Positions 1-6,206 of a stretch of DNA of 7,884 bases are shown piece after piece. Where the stretch lies: contig JBMFWH010000061.1 in the NCBI GenBank assembly GCA_049965455.1, positions 1 to 7,884 of the forward strand, given 5' to 3'. The notes below the pieces were generated by a model. That model did no database searches. It was given only the letters and a program-made list of their open reading frames with translations, and was not told where the DNA came from. This DNA is from JAVRLB01 sp049965455. Lineage in GTDB: Archaea; Thermoplasmatota; Thermoplasmata; Thermoplasmatales; ARK-15. Numbering within the stretch: the stretch's first letter is position 1; every line of letters starts with the position of its first letter. The translations under genes were made by a program, and so were the position numbers.

Positions 1-9
1 TTTATGTTT

Positions 10-83
10 GGGGTTGTGGGGTAGCTTGGCCATCCTATCGGCTTCGGGAGCCGAAGACCCCGGTTCAAATCCGGGCAACCCCA
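10..83 (+). tRNA. tRNA-Pro (anticodon CGG)
   Basis: A complete cloverleaf can be folded by eye. The acceptor stem GGGGTTG (10-16) pairs with CAACCCC (76-82), and A83 is the discriminator. The D arm starts at 19 (GGGT) and closes around 33-36. The anticodon stem TCGGC (38-42) pairs with GCCGA (50-54) around the loop TTCGGGA, which puts anticodon CGG at 45-47 and reads proline codon CCG. The T arm is CCCGG/CCGGG (59-63/71-75) with loop TTCAAAT. The 3' CCA is not encoded, so it would be added after transcription. No intron is seen. Only nine bases upstream are in the window, so its promoter is out of view. Confidence 0.96.
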
Positions 84-611
84 TTAATTTTTTTAAACAA
101 CAATATTCTGCTAACATTTTTTTCAAAGTGAAAGTTAAAAGATTCAATTTTTTCAATCAGCTCTTTTTTATTGACTCCCCGGCGTTTTCTGCACTGCTAT
201 TATTCTGTTCAACTTTAGTACTCTGTGCATTTCTCTTATAATTCCATCTATGCCACTTAGGATATGTATGAACCCAAAAATTATTTCAAAATCTACAGAA
301 TTGGTATCAATGCCCGTGTCCTCTGCATTTTTAAGGATAATATCAATATTCTTCAGATTATCAATGGCCATTTTATTTTTTATTATTGCCGGCACTTTTT
401 TGTATAGATCAAGCGCATACACTTTTCCGCTGTTTCCAACTAGTTTTGCAGCAGGTATTGTATAGAATCCCGGGCCGCAACCTACATCCATTACTGTCAT
501 GCCAGCACCGATTCCTATGCTTTTCAGAATTGTATAAGGATCTTTTACAGCCCTGAGAATGAAATTGTCATGCATGAACTACATAATTTTGTAACCTAGC
601 TCATTTTCCAT
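65..611 (-). pseudogene. Class I SAM-dependent methyltransferase, broken by TAG and frameshift
   Basis: The longest intact frame (575-168, 135 aa) is a UbiE-like Rossmann methyltransferase: motif I DVGCGPG is at residues 30-36, the acidic end of strand 2 at D56 (VYALD), and the post-I region NAED follows. Both ends look damaged. Upstream in the same frame, ATG at 611 reads MENELGYKIM, then TAG (579-581), then FMHDN; I recall relatives continuing through this point without a break. A TATA box at 633-640 lies about 26 nt before ATG 611, supporting it as the original leaderless start. At the other end the frame stops at 168, but removing one base around 177-180 (GGGG) opens VNKKELIEKIESF and RILLFKKI, a typical family C-terminus, ending at TGA 65-67 inside the antisense of the tRNA. 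The gene is probably a recent pseudogene. Sequencing error, or a short product re-initiated at 575, are alternatives. Its substrate is unknown. Confidence 0.75.
88..94 (+). terminator. T-run terminator after the tRNA
   Basis: Seven consecutive T residues begin five bases after the tRNA discriminator base. Archaeal RNA polymerase commonly terminates on such oligo-T tracts without a hairpin. The position directly behind a stable RNA gene supports the call; termination itself is inferred. Confidence 0.5.
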
Positions 612-632
612 ACTATTCCTATGTTTTTTAAC

Positions 633-640
633 TATTAAAA
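633..640 (-). promoter_or_regulatory. TATA box of the methyltransferase locus
   Basis: TTTTAATA on the minus strand is centred about 26 nt upstream of ATG 611, the spacing of an archaeal TATA box to a leaderless start. It argues that translation originally began at 611 rather than at 575. Confidence 0.5.
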
Positions 641-653
641 CTTAATCAGATTT

Positions 654-1517
654 TTAATTTTTGAGAATTTTGATCACTTTTTCAATCTCTTCCAATTGCT
701 TTTCGTTCAAGTCCGCATATGGACTCATTGCATAATTTGCAGGCTTTTTTTCACCGAGCACAAGTTTTCTAAACAAATAATTATAAGACACACTATTAGG
801 TAAGTTCTGAAGTTTTTCAGCTATCAATACCACTTTTTTATGCAGTGAAATATCCATAGAAACATATAATTTATGGATTATTTCTGAAAAATTAGAGATC
901 CCGCATACGCCCCCGGATGCTCCGAGCATTAAACTTTCATAAAGAAGATCGTCCCTTCCTTGAAATATGTATCTGTGCTCTGGCATATGCGCTATATATC
1001 TATTGAATAATCTCATGTCCCCTGCGCTGTCTTTCAAACCCACTATATTAGAATGTTCATTCATCAGCTTTTCAACCGTTTCTGGCATTATCTCATTGCT
1101 TGAAAAAGCGGGGTTGTTGTATATGAATACTGGAATTTGAATATTACTTGCGATCTCAGAGTAGTATCTGAAAATCGCATCCTGATCAAATTTGAGGTAG
1201 TACGGAGTTATGACCACTACCCCATCAGAGCCAATATCAACTGCATTTCTACCCATTTGCACAGTTTCTTCAAGATCGTTCCTGCTTATGCCTGAAAGAA
1301 ATATCCTATTGTTTGGTAAACTGCTTCTAGCAATCTTTAAAATTTTAAGATGTTTCTCAAATGAGAATAACGTAAACCCACCGGTAGAAGAACCAGGGAA
1401 TATACCTTCTGCATCGCTTTTTACTAAAAACTCAACAAGTGTTTTTATACTGGGTTCATCGATTTTTCCTTTTTTTACAGGAGTTATCATAGGGGTTATT
1501 ATCCCTTTAAAATTCAT
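654..1517 (-). CDS. DapA/NAL-family aldolase, probably 2-keto-3-deoxygluconate aldolase
   Basis: This 287-aa TIM-barrel protein belongs to the class I pyruvate-aldolase superfamily that includes dihydrodipicolinate synthase, N-acetylneuraminate lyase and KDG aldolase. Seen directly: GSSTGG (residues 42-47) at the pyruvate carboxylate loop, YNNP (133-136) carrying the catalytic Tyr133, and GLKDSAGD (160-167) carrying the Schiff-base Lys162. The Arg that follows the YN-P motif in true DapA is absent (PAFSSNE here), which argues against lysine biosynthesis. The FQGRDDLL and LGASGGVCG stretches (185-206) resemble KDG aldolases of Thermoplasma-type archaea as I recall them. The likely reaction is cleavage of 2-keto-3-deoxygluconate to pyruvate and glyceraldehyde (non-phosphorylative Entner-Doudoroff). 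ATG 1517 is preferred over the in-frame ATG at 1550: AGGTGA lies five bases before it and the protein then starts directly with strand 1 (MNFKGIITPMITP). It is the only gene here with a clear ribosome binding site deciding its start. Confidence 0.87.
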   Translation of the reverse strand: MNFKGIITPMITPVKKGKIDEPSIKTLVEFLVKSDAEGIFPGSSTGGFTLFSFEKHLKILKIARSSLPNNRIFLSGISRNDLEETVQMGRNAVDIGSDGVVVITPYYLKFDQDAIFRYYSEIASNIQIPVFIYNNPAFSSNEIMPETVEKLMNEHSNIVGLKDSAGDMRLFNRYIAHMPEHRYIFQGRDDLLYESLMLGASGGVCGISNFSEIIHKLYVSMDISLHKKVVLIAEKLQNLPNSVSYNYLFRKLVLGEKKPANYAMSPYADLNEKQLEEIEKVIKILKN

Positions 1518-1522
1518 TTTTT

Positions 1523-1528
1523 TCACCT
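1523..1528 (-). promoter_or_regulatory. Shine-Dalgarno site deciding the aldolase start
   Basis: AGGTGA on the minus strand is complementary to the archaeal 16S rRNA 3' end and sits five bases before ATG 1517. It favours this start over the upstream in-frame ATG at 1550. Confidence 0.75.
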
Positions 1529-1548
1529 GCAGATTAATCGAATTTGCC

Positions 1549-1559
1549 ATATATTAAAA
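1549..1559 (-). promoter_or_regulatory. TATA box of the aldolase gene
   Basis: TTTTAATATAT on the minus strand is centred near 1554, which predicts transcription starting near 1528. That gives a very short leader that just includes the AGGTGA site. The box overlaps the alternative ATG at 1550, another argument against that start. Confidence 0.5.
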
Positions 1560-1720
1560 TTCTTCTTTATTTGATAATTCAGTGTTATGACATACATAAA
1601 CAAAAGTGCCTGTAACATATTACAAGATTGATTTGTTTTTTTAATTACATAAAAATTGTGCATAATTTTCCCCATATGCAAACTTAGCTTTATAACCGTG
1701 ACGGATTAGTAAAAAACTAT

Positions 1721-1774
1721 CTAAACCTCAGACTTTATAGCATAACCTTTCATTGCAAATATGCCATTCATCAT
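1721..1774 (-). CDS. Candidate 17-aa small ORF
   Basis: ATG-ATG at 1774/1771 opens a 17-codon frame (MMNGIFAMKGYAIKSEV) ending in TAG. GGAGG (1784-1788) is nine bases upstream of the first ATG, and a TATA-like ATTTATAAA (1795-1803) is centred about 25 nt before it. The two signals are partly exclusive: transcription from that TATA would start at about the ATG and leave the GGAGG out of the message. No homologue is recognised. It could be a true small protein, a remnant 5' end of a lost gene, or chance. Confidence 0.25.
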   Translation of the reverse strand: MMNGIFAMKGYAIKSEV

Positions 1775-1794
1775 ATTTTAGCCCCTCCTATCTC

Positions 1795-1803
1795 TTTATA
1801 AAT
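1795..1803 (-). promoter_or_regulatory. TATA-like site in the gene-poor region
   Basis: ATTTATAAA on the minus strand is centred about 25 nt before the ATG-ATG at 1774. Its TTTATAAA core is self-complementary, so it could also drive plus-strand transcription starting near 1825. Promoter activity is inferred only from similarity and spacing. Confidence 0.35.
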
Positions 1804-1927
1804 ATTAATTAACTTAAGCATGGTTTTAACTCAAGCATCAAATAAATGCACCAATTATGCATTTTAAGACTAAAAAACTTTTAAAAAGTCATTGCAATAC
1901 GTCTATCATCCCTGCAAAGAGATGCGG

Positions 1928-2005
1928 CTAAAACATGTTTATATAGCAAAACATGAAGAACAGAATGCACACAACCTGCACGCCCTGATAACTTAAAAAT
2001 ACCAT
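1928..2005 (-). CDS. Candidate 25-aa hydrophobic small ORF
   Basis: ATG 2005 opens 25 codons ending in TAG. Residues 8-25 (GVQVVCILFFMFCYINMF) are almost wholly apolar and long enough for one membrane span. GGAG at 2013-2016 lies seven bases upstream, good Shine-Dalgarno spacing. In AT-rich DNA such hydrophobic frames arise by chance because T-rich codons encode Phe, Leu, Ile and Val, so this is a weak candidate. Confidence 0.2.
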   Translation of the reverse strand: MVFLSYQGVQVVCILFFMFCYINMF

Positions 2006-2189
2006 TATCTCACTCCATGCAGTCCTTTGCTATCATATACCGTATTAACCGCGCTAGATCATCGTAAATGATAAACAAATCAAAATTCTGCTTTGACTTT
2101 TTTAATGATCTATATATAAATTTACAAGATGTAAAACAACATCTTCCTAAAAATGTAAGTTTAAGGCCTTTATCGATAAGTATCCTTCA

Positions 2190-2234
2190 ACAATAAAAAT
2201 TAACTCTGAAAATATCAACATATTTGTTTCAGAG
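2190..2234 (-). terminator. Hairpin plus T-rich tail downstream of the aminotransferase gene
   Basis: Read on the minus strand, CTCTGAAA (2234-2227) and TTTCAGAG (2211-2204) form a perfect 8-bp stem. An alternative or inner ATATTT/AAATAT pairing is possible in the loop. The 3' side is followed by TTAATTTTTATTG. The structure begins 36 nt after the aminotransferase stop codon, so it most likely ends or stabilises that transcript. Confidence 0.5.
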
Positions 2235-2270
2235 CTATGCTTTTCAAACATGAAACTGATATATGAATTG

Positions 2271-3218
2271 CTAAGAAATTGAATTCAATGCATCCTTGAA
2301 TAGTTCAAAAGAGTTCATAAAATCCTCTCTGGTATAACATACCCTCAAATAAGGGCCTTCCACGCCAAAAATTGTTCCGGGAACTATTGATATCTGGTTC
2401 TTGTAAAGATACTCTGATACTGAAACTGAGTCCTGTTCTATGTATGATGAATAATCCATAAAAGTTACTGTTCCTGTGACTGGTTCTAAGTTCCTGTAAA
2501 ACTTCAATTTGCCCATATTGTTTTTTATGTACGTTATATTTTTACTCATTTCGTTTCTTACAAATTTTAGTATTTCATCTTGATCTTTTAATATGGAGTT
2601 GGCAATGTGAATATTGTGCCTTGATACCTGTTCAGTAAATATCCCTTTCAGTGAATTGATCTCTGCTGCCTCTTTTTTGTCCGGTGCCACTATCCATCCC
2701 ACTCTTACCTCGTCACCGCCATAAAGTTTAGTAAATGTGTTTATTCTATATGTATTTTCAGGATATCTTACAGAATCAAGATTTCTGTAAAACTGCAAAA
2801 ATGTATCATCTACCACATATACCCTGTAATTTTTTGGGTACTCTATTTCAGTGCCTGTAGGATTATTTGTATTGCTAAACACAAACACATCCCCATCTTT
2901 TTCTCTCATTCCCAGCGCCGGTGGATCTTTTATCAAGGGCTCATATTCAGGTATATATGTAACATAATCTCTATGCCCATTAACATTTAAATGATAAAGA
3001 GAGAGAAACAATGCTTCAGTAGCTCCATGAGTAATAACCAGATTTTCCGGATCTTCATTATGTAATGATGCGATCGTTTCCTTTAAAACGCTCTCATCTT
3101 CCATGCTACCGGATTTAAAATATTTTTCAAGATTAATTCTTCCGCCCATCCCGCTTTGAGACAGATTGTATTTTCCAGGATGAGAACTAATCCATTTCCC
3201 TGTATCAAACTTAATCAT
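2271..3218 (-). CDS. PLP-dependent class I/II aminotransferase (fold type I), compact
   Basis: 315 aa from the leaderless ATG 3218. Visible fold-type-I landmarks: NNPTG (residues 118-122), the Asp pair at 137-138 (VVDD) where one Asp should bind the PLP ring nitrogen, TFTKLYGG (161-168) with probable Schiff-base Lys164, R172 in the EVRVGW motif (phosphate side), and R292 in YLRVCYT, the usual substrate alpha-carboxylate Arg. The protein transfers an amino group between an amino acid and a 2-oxo acid, but the substrate cannot be told; histidinol-phosphate or aromatic aminotransferase relatives are possible. At 315 aa it is shorter than the usual 360-400, with a reduced N-terminal arm. An ATG at 3251 would add 11 residues, but that stretch contains the TATA box. 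The gene is monocistronic, with its own promoter and a hairpin terminator. Confidence 0.85.
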   Translation of the reverse strand: MIKFDTGKWISSHPGKYNLSQSGMGGRINLEKYFKSGSMEDESVLKETIASLHNEDPENLVITHGATEALFLSLYHLNVNGHRDYVTYIPEYEPLIKDPPALGMREKDGDVFVFSNTNNPTGTEIEYPKNYRVYVVDDTFLQFYRNLDSVRYPENTYRINTFTKLYGGDEVRVGWIVAPDKKEAAEINSLKGIFTEQVSRHNIHIANSILKDQDEILKFVRNEMSKNITYIKNNMGKLKFYRNLEPVTGTVTFMDYSSYIEQDSVSVSEYLYKNQISIVPGTIFGVEGPYLRVCYTREDFMNSFELFKDALNSIS

Positions 3219-3240
3219 GAACGGTACTAGCTGCATGCTG

Positions 3241-3248
3241 ATATATAA
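3241..3248 (-). promoter_or_regulatory. TATA box of the aminotransferase gene
   Basis: TTATATAT on the minus strand is centred about 26 nt before ATG 3218, so transcription should start at the A of that codon. It lies inside the 5' extension of the reading frame and so excludes the upstream ATGs at 3251 and 3236 as the main start. Confidence 0.6.
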
Positions 3249-3377
3249 CATTTTCTAAACATATAATGTTCAATTAAAGTTTAGTCAGAACTCAGTTGAT
3301 AAGATCTGGCTTGCTTGGAATATACCCTTACCTATGGGTCTTATACTCAAGACACTACAATGCTTTTGGAGAGCATC

Positions 3378-4226
3378 TCAAAGGTGTAAAGATAACTGTA
3401 AGAGTATTAATAATGTACCAGTAATGTGCAGCAGTACTATCTCAAAAGTCTTTCTCGATATCCCATCCACAGTACCCGGTAATTTAATAATATGCCAGAC
3501 AGCCGGAATCAACAATATTACTATCAGATACACTCCTGCAAAGATTGGCAATATTGTGCCTATAAAAACAAGTGAAGAGTATATAATCTTGAACTTTCTG
3601 ACCCGGATAGAGCCCATATTATCTTCAGGAAGATGATGAAGATATCTTATTGCTGAAGCCATTAATCCCAGAAAAATGGAGATTGTTATATATTGCAGTG
3701 TTATTGGATTGTGAAATGCAATTAAAGATCCTAACAAAGGAAGAGGCCCGAAATTCAGAAAAGTAGATATCTCTCCCACACCTCTACGGTAAAGAGAGAC
3801 TGGAGGAACGATATATAATGCGGAGAATAGCACCGCAATAAATCCTATCAGGAGCAATATGTATTCTCTGGTGACGATCAAGACTATTATCCCATCAATG
3901 ACTGCAACAATAATTGAGATTGTTGCGGCTAATTTCAGGCTCTTAATCCTGTAATGCATGATAGATATTGAATAAGGTCCTATTGGAAAAAACGTGTTTG
4001 CGCTTCTAACATTAATTTTGGCCTTGAAATCTGAGAGATCCATAGAAATATTTATCATTAGTTGCACAAAAATGACCAGCAATAGCAGAAGTATGAATAA
4101 GTATGCACTTTTAAATCCCGCAATGCAAAATGCTAGCAGCACTGGTGCCATGGATGTAAAATATAAAAATAACTTTGTGGACTTGATAAAATCCAGATAT
4201 ATTCTGTATCTCTTATATGTGCTCAT
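3378..4226 (-). CDS. UbiA-family prenyltransferase paralogue with degenerate catalytic motifs
   Basis: A 282-aa polytopic membrane protein with roughly eight to nine hydrophobic segments. The YIVPPVSLYRRGVGEISTFL stretch and following NFGPLPLLGS (residues 138-167) closely match the mid-region of MenA-type UbiA proteins. The first Asp-rich motif is eroded: around 59-75 it reads NISMDLSDFKAKINVRS, keeping D63 and D66 but lacking the final Asp. The second motif, normally N-x-x-RD/PD-x-x-x-D-x-x-x-GK, is shortened to HHLPEDNMGS (197-206). These Asp residues normally bind the Mg-diphosphate of the prenyl donor, so activity may be lost or changed. It is the second gene of an operon: its ATG overlaps the TGA of the upstream prenyltransferase gene by 4 bp (ATGA), implying coupled translation. 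It may be a regulatory or structural partner of that enzyme, or act on a different substrate. Confidence 0.8.
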   Translation of the reverse strand: MSTYKRYRIYLDFIKSTKLFLYFTSMAPVLLAFCIAGFKSAYLFILLLLLVIFVQLMINISMDLSDFKAKINVRSANTFFPIGPYSISIMHYRIKSLKLAATISIIVAVIDGIIVLIVTREYILLLIGFIAVLFSALYIVPPVSLYRRGVGEISTFLNFGPLPLLGSLIAFHNPITLQYITISIFLGLMASAIRYLHHLPEDNMGSIRVRKFKIIYSSLVFIGTILPIFAGVYLIVILLIPAVWHIIKLPGTVDGISRKTFEIVLLHITGTLLILLQLSLHL

Positions 4227-5533
4227 AGCAATCGCTCTGCGACAAGGTAGATTATCATGAATCCCACTGAAAAATACATGTGCAAAGCTGTAAAATTCGC
4301 TGTTTTGACGTCCAATACGTTTCTGTTCCAGTTTTTGCTGTTGAGTGCCACCCTACTCAGCTGGACCGCCCATGGAATCGTCAGAAAAGCACCCAGTATT
4401 GGGAAAAAGTTATGGTTAAAATAAACAGCCAGCAAAAAGAGTGGAAATGAGAACCAGATCAGGAACAGGTAATATATCATCGATCCTTTTTCTCTGAGTA
4501 TGCTAGCTACAGTTCTTACGCCAGAGCTTAAATCATCACTCATATCGCGCCAGTTATTGGCATGCAGTATTGCAACAATTATTAAGCCAAGTGATATAGA
4601 AATTAAAATTTCACTTATTTTTATAGTACCACCCTGCAAAATATATGAGCCAAGGAAAATACCAGGCCCAAACGCGAGAAAAACAGCAAGATCTCCTAGT
4701 GCCAGCCATTTCCAGCCTATTTTTGGAAGTCCGTACAATAATCCAGTAACTATTCCTAGAACAATGAACGGCCACAATATGGGCATTAAAATTACCAAGT
4801 ACAGCCCAATAATTGAACCTATTATAAAAAGTAAGATTATATATGTCAGTTCTTTGCGAGGACTTAAAATTCTGTCTATCAGTACCCTTGCTCCGGCAGA
4901 GCCCATTGTATTGGGTCTATCCACCACAGAAACAAAGTCAAAATAATCACTTAATGCGTTTATTGCACCATGGATTAAGATAAGTGCTATTAACGAAAGA
5001 AGTAAATAATAAAAATTTATTTTACTGGCAAGTATAGCACCGAATATAAGGGAAGTGACACTTTGCTGAAATGACCATGGCCTTAGAGCCCTGAAATATG
5101 GAAATTTTTTCTGTTGGTTCAGATCTGACTGCTCGATTTCCAGATTGTATTTTTTTGGCTCATATCTCATATCTGTGACCCGGATAATCTCAGGAATCAG
5201 TCGAGCTATGAGCACATGTCCAGATTTGACAAAAAGTGCGTCTTGAGGTATCTTATAGATCAGTGTTCCACGCTCAATATGATAATCATGCGGTTCCCCT
5301 AATATCTCCACTCTGCCCGTGCCCTGGAAGAAAAAGTCAGGTTTGTCTTTATCTATAGCAAATGAAACTTTATTATCTTTTAAAATGTTTGTATGTGTTT
5401 TTCCACCCTTCTCTATTAAAAAGACAAATCCATTGCTCAGAGCATAATATACCTTTGCTGACCACGGTTCGTTGCCACCAGATATCACCATTGTTTTCCA
5501 TTTTCTGAGTCTTTTCAAAGCCTCATTTTCCAT
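4223..5533 (-). CDS. Fusion: FMN-binding-type split barrel + MenA-like UbiA prenyltransferase
   Basis: 436 aa in two parts. Residues 1-125 resemble the pyridoxamine-phosphate-oxidase-like split barrel: WSAKVYYALSNGFVFLIEKG, then KTHTNILKDNKVSFAID, then GTGRVEILGE, all landmarks of flavin- or F420-binding members. Residues 145-436 are a UbiA-family membrane prenyltransferase of MenA type, starting RALRPWSFQQS (148-158). The first Asp motif is N192-ALSDYFDFVSVVD205 followed by a MenA-like GS...ILSPRKEL; the second is N326-NWRDMSDD334 with GVRTVA. Both motifs look intact, so it should transfer an isoprenoid chain to an aromatic or other acceptor in the membrane; menaquinone-type quinone synthesis is the likeliest role, by family rather than by proof. 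The fused barrel might bind a flavin cofactor and reduce or shield the acceptor (inference). It is first in a two-gene operon; a TATA box about 26 nt before ATG 5533 supports a leaderless start. Confidence 0.88.
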   Translation of the reverse strand: MENEALKRLRKWKTMVISGGNEPWSAKVYYALSNGFVFLIEKGGKTHTNILKDNKVSFAIDKDKPDFFFQGTGRVEILGEPHDYHIERGTLIYKIPQDALFVKSGHVLIARLIPEIIRVTDMRYEPKKYNLEIEQSDLNQQKKFPYFRALRPWSFQQSVTSLIFGAILASKINFYYLLLSLIALILIHGAINALSDYFDFVSVVDRPNTMGSAGARVLIDRILSPRKELTYIILLFIIGSIIGLYLVILMPILWPFIVLGIVTGLLYGLPKIGWKWLALGDLAVFLAFGPGIFLGSYILQGGTIKISEILISISLGLIIVAILHANNWRDMSDDLSSGVRTVASILREKGSMIYYLFLIWFSFPLFLLAVYFNHNFFPILGAFLTIPWAVQLSRVALNSKNWNRNVLDVKTANFTALHMYFSVGFMIIYLVAERLL

Positions 5534-5555
5534 GCTTTGCTACATAAGTAAACAG

Positions 5556-5563
5556 TATCTAAA
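5556..5563 (-). promoter_or_regulatory. TATA box of the prenyltransferase operon
   Basis: TTTAGATA on the minus strand is centred about 26 nt upstream of ATG 5533, consistent with a leaderless message for the fusion gene and its overlapping partner. Confidence 0.5.
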
Positions 5564-5610
5564 TATTTTGATTGTTTTTTAAGGTTTAATATATTTGAAG
5601 TAGTAGAATG

Positions 5611-5619
5611 CTTAAATAG
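5611..5619 (+). promoter_or_regulatory. TATA box of the acetyltransferase gene
   Basis: CTTAAATAG is centred 26 nt before GTG 5641, the leaderless spacing. A second TATA-like TTTTATATAA at 5624-5633 would start transcription near 5655 and favour the ATG at 5671; the choice between them is open. This box and the oppositely oriented box at 5556-5563 share a 107-bp divergent intergenic region. Confidence 0.5.
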
Positions 5620-5640
5620 TTCATTTTATATAACTATTGC

Positions 5641-6108
5641 GTGATAAAATTGATCGTAAAATTTATAGAGATGGAAGAAACAGAATTTGAGCAGTTTAAA
5701 AGTTATTTGATTGAAGCATATGCTAAGGACATGATAGATACCGGTTTCTGGGATAAAAACGAGGCAGTGAGCAGAGCTATTGAAGAAACAGAACGGCTTC
5801 TTCCAAATGGCGTAAAAACAGAGGGGCATAAATTAATGAGTATTTATGATCAAGATAAGAAGGTTGGATATATATGGTTTGAGATAAGGCAGAAAAAAGA
5901 TGCATATATCTGGGATTTCTTGATATTTAAGGAATTTAGGGGAAAAGGGTATGGCAAAGAATCTTTAAAATCATTAGAACAATACTGCAAGAAATATGAT
6001 GTTCCAAAAATTTCTCTGAACGTGTTCGGAAACAATGAAATTGCGATAGAGCTTTATAAAAAGATTGGATACAGGGTCATCGCTATGACCATGGCAAAAG
6101 ATCTTTAG
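5641..6108 (+). CDS. GNAT-family N-acetyltransferase
   Basis: 155 aa, a normal length for a single GNAT domain, which moves an acetyl group from acetyl-CoA to an amine. The acetyl-CoA pyrophosphate loop FRGKGYG is at residues 99-105 after the strand DFLIF. The C-terminal NVFGNNEIAIELYKKIGY (127-144) is the typical motif-B helix and strand. The N-terminal helices with IEAYAKDMIDTGFWDKNEA and LLPNG resemble a common GNAT subgroup with unknown acceptors. The GTG start is chosen because residues 1-10 (MIKLIVKFIE) supply the first beta strand and the CTTAAATAG box is 26 nt upstream; ATG 5671 would remove that strand. It stands alone with its own promoter, divergent from the prenyltransferase operon. 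The substrate (small molecule or protein N-terminus) cannot be told. Confidence 0.85.
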   Translation: MIKLIVKFIEMEETEFEQFKSYLIEAYAKDMIDTGFWDKNEAVSRAIEETERLLPNGVKTEGHKLMSIYDQDKKVGYIWFEIRQKKDAYIWDFLIFKEFRGKGYGKESLKSLEQYCKKYDVPKISLNVFGNNEIAIELYKKIGYRVIAMTMAKDL

Positions 6109-6133
6109 CTTTTCTATTAAGCTACAATATTTT

Positions 6134-6152
6134 AGCAATTTTGTTGCTTTTA
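6134..6152 (+). terminator. Weak hairpin with T tail after the acetyltransferase gene
   Basis: AGCAA (6134-6138) and TTGCT (6144-6148) form a 5-bp stem around TTTTG, followed by a short T run. It starts 26 nt after the acetyltransferase stop. The stem is short, so this is only a candidate. Confidence 0.3.
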
Positions 6153-6197
6153 GGGATTTATATATTAGCATTATCCTTTAAAAATATACAAAGAAGA

Positions 6198-6206
6198 TTT
6201 TAAATA
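6198..6206 (+). promoter_or_regulatory. TATA box of the dehydrogenase gene
   Basis: TTTTAAATA is centred about 26-27 nt before ATG 6229, giving a leaderless message. A second strong TATA-like TTTATATA at 6157-6164 would start a transcript near 6187 with a leader of about 42 nt. Confidence 0.55.

Larger units (their letters stand above)
1560..2189. other. Gene-poor AT-rich region, no convincing coding gene
   Basis: About 630 bp between the aldolase promoter and the terminator of the aminotransferase gene. Stops are frequent in all frames and I recognise no protein family. What it holds on the minus strand: a TATA-like site at 1795-1803 followed by a 17-codon ORF, a 25-codon hydrophobic ORF behind a GGAG site, and a 58-codon stop-free stretch (2013-2186) without a good start. 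It may be decayed coding sequence, may encode a small RNA, or may be plain spacer. No tRNA, CRISPR or clear box C/D sRNA (no RUGAUGA/CUGA pair) was found. Confidence 0.6.

Noticed and set aside
579..581. TAG in the methyltransferase as a pyrrolysine codon
   Set aside because: TAG is used as the ordinary stop of neighbouring genes, the gene has a second lesion, and the position is not an active-site one as in the methylamine methyltransferases.
654..1517. Calling the aldolase DapA (lysine biosynthesis)
   Set aside because: The Arg after the YN-P motif of true DapA is missing, and the sequence resembles KDG aldolases of acidophilic archaea.
1515..1550. ATG at 1550 as start of the aldolase
   Set aside because: It lies in the TATA-like sequence and adds 11 residues before strand 1; AGGTGA points to ATG 1517.
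1830..1890. Short repeats (ATGCA copies, GACT/AGTC) as a CRISPR or iteron array
   Set aside because: Units are short, irregular and AT-rich, with no constant spacing.
3324..3339. ACCC/GGGT inverted repeat downstream of the prenyltransferase operon
   Set aside because: A four-base stem with an 8-nt loop and no following T tract on the minus strand is too weak to call a terminator.
5522..5533. Identical ATGGAAAATGAG at the starts of the prenyltransferase fusion and the methyltransferase (600-611)
   Set aside because: Twelve bases coding M-E-N-E; the similarity stops there, so coincidence is the simplest explanation.
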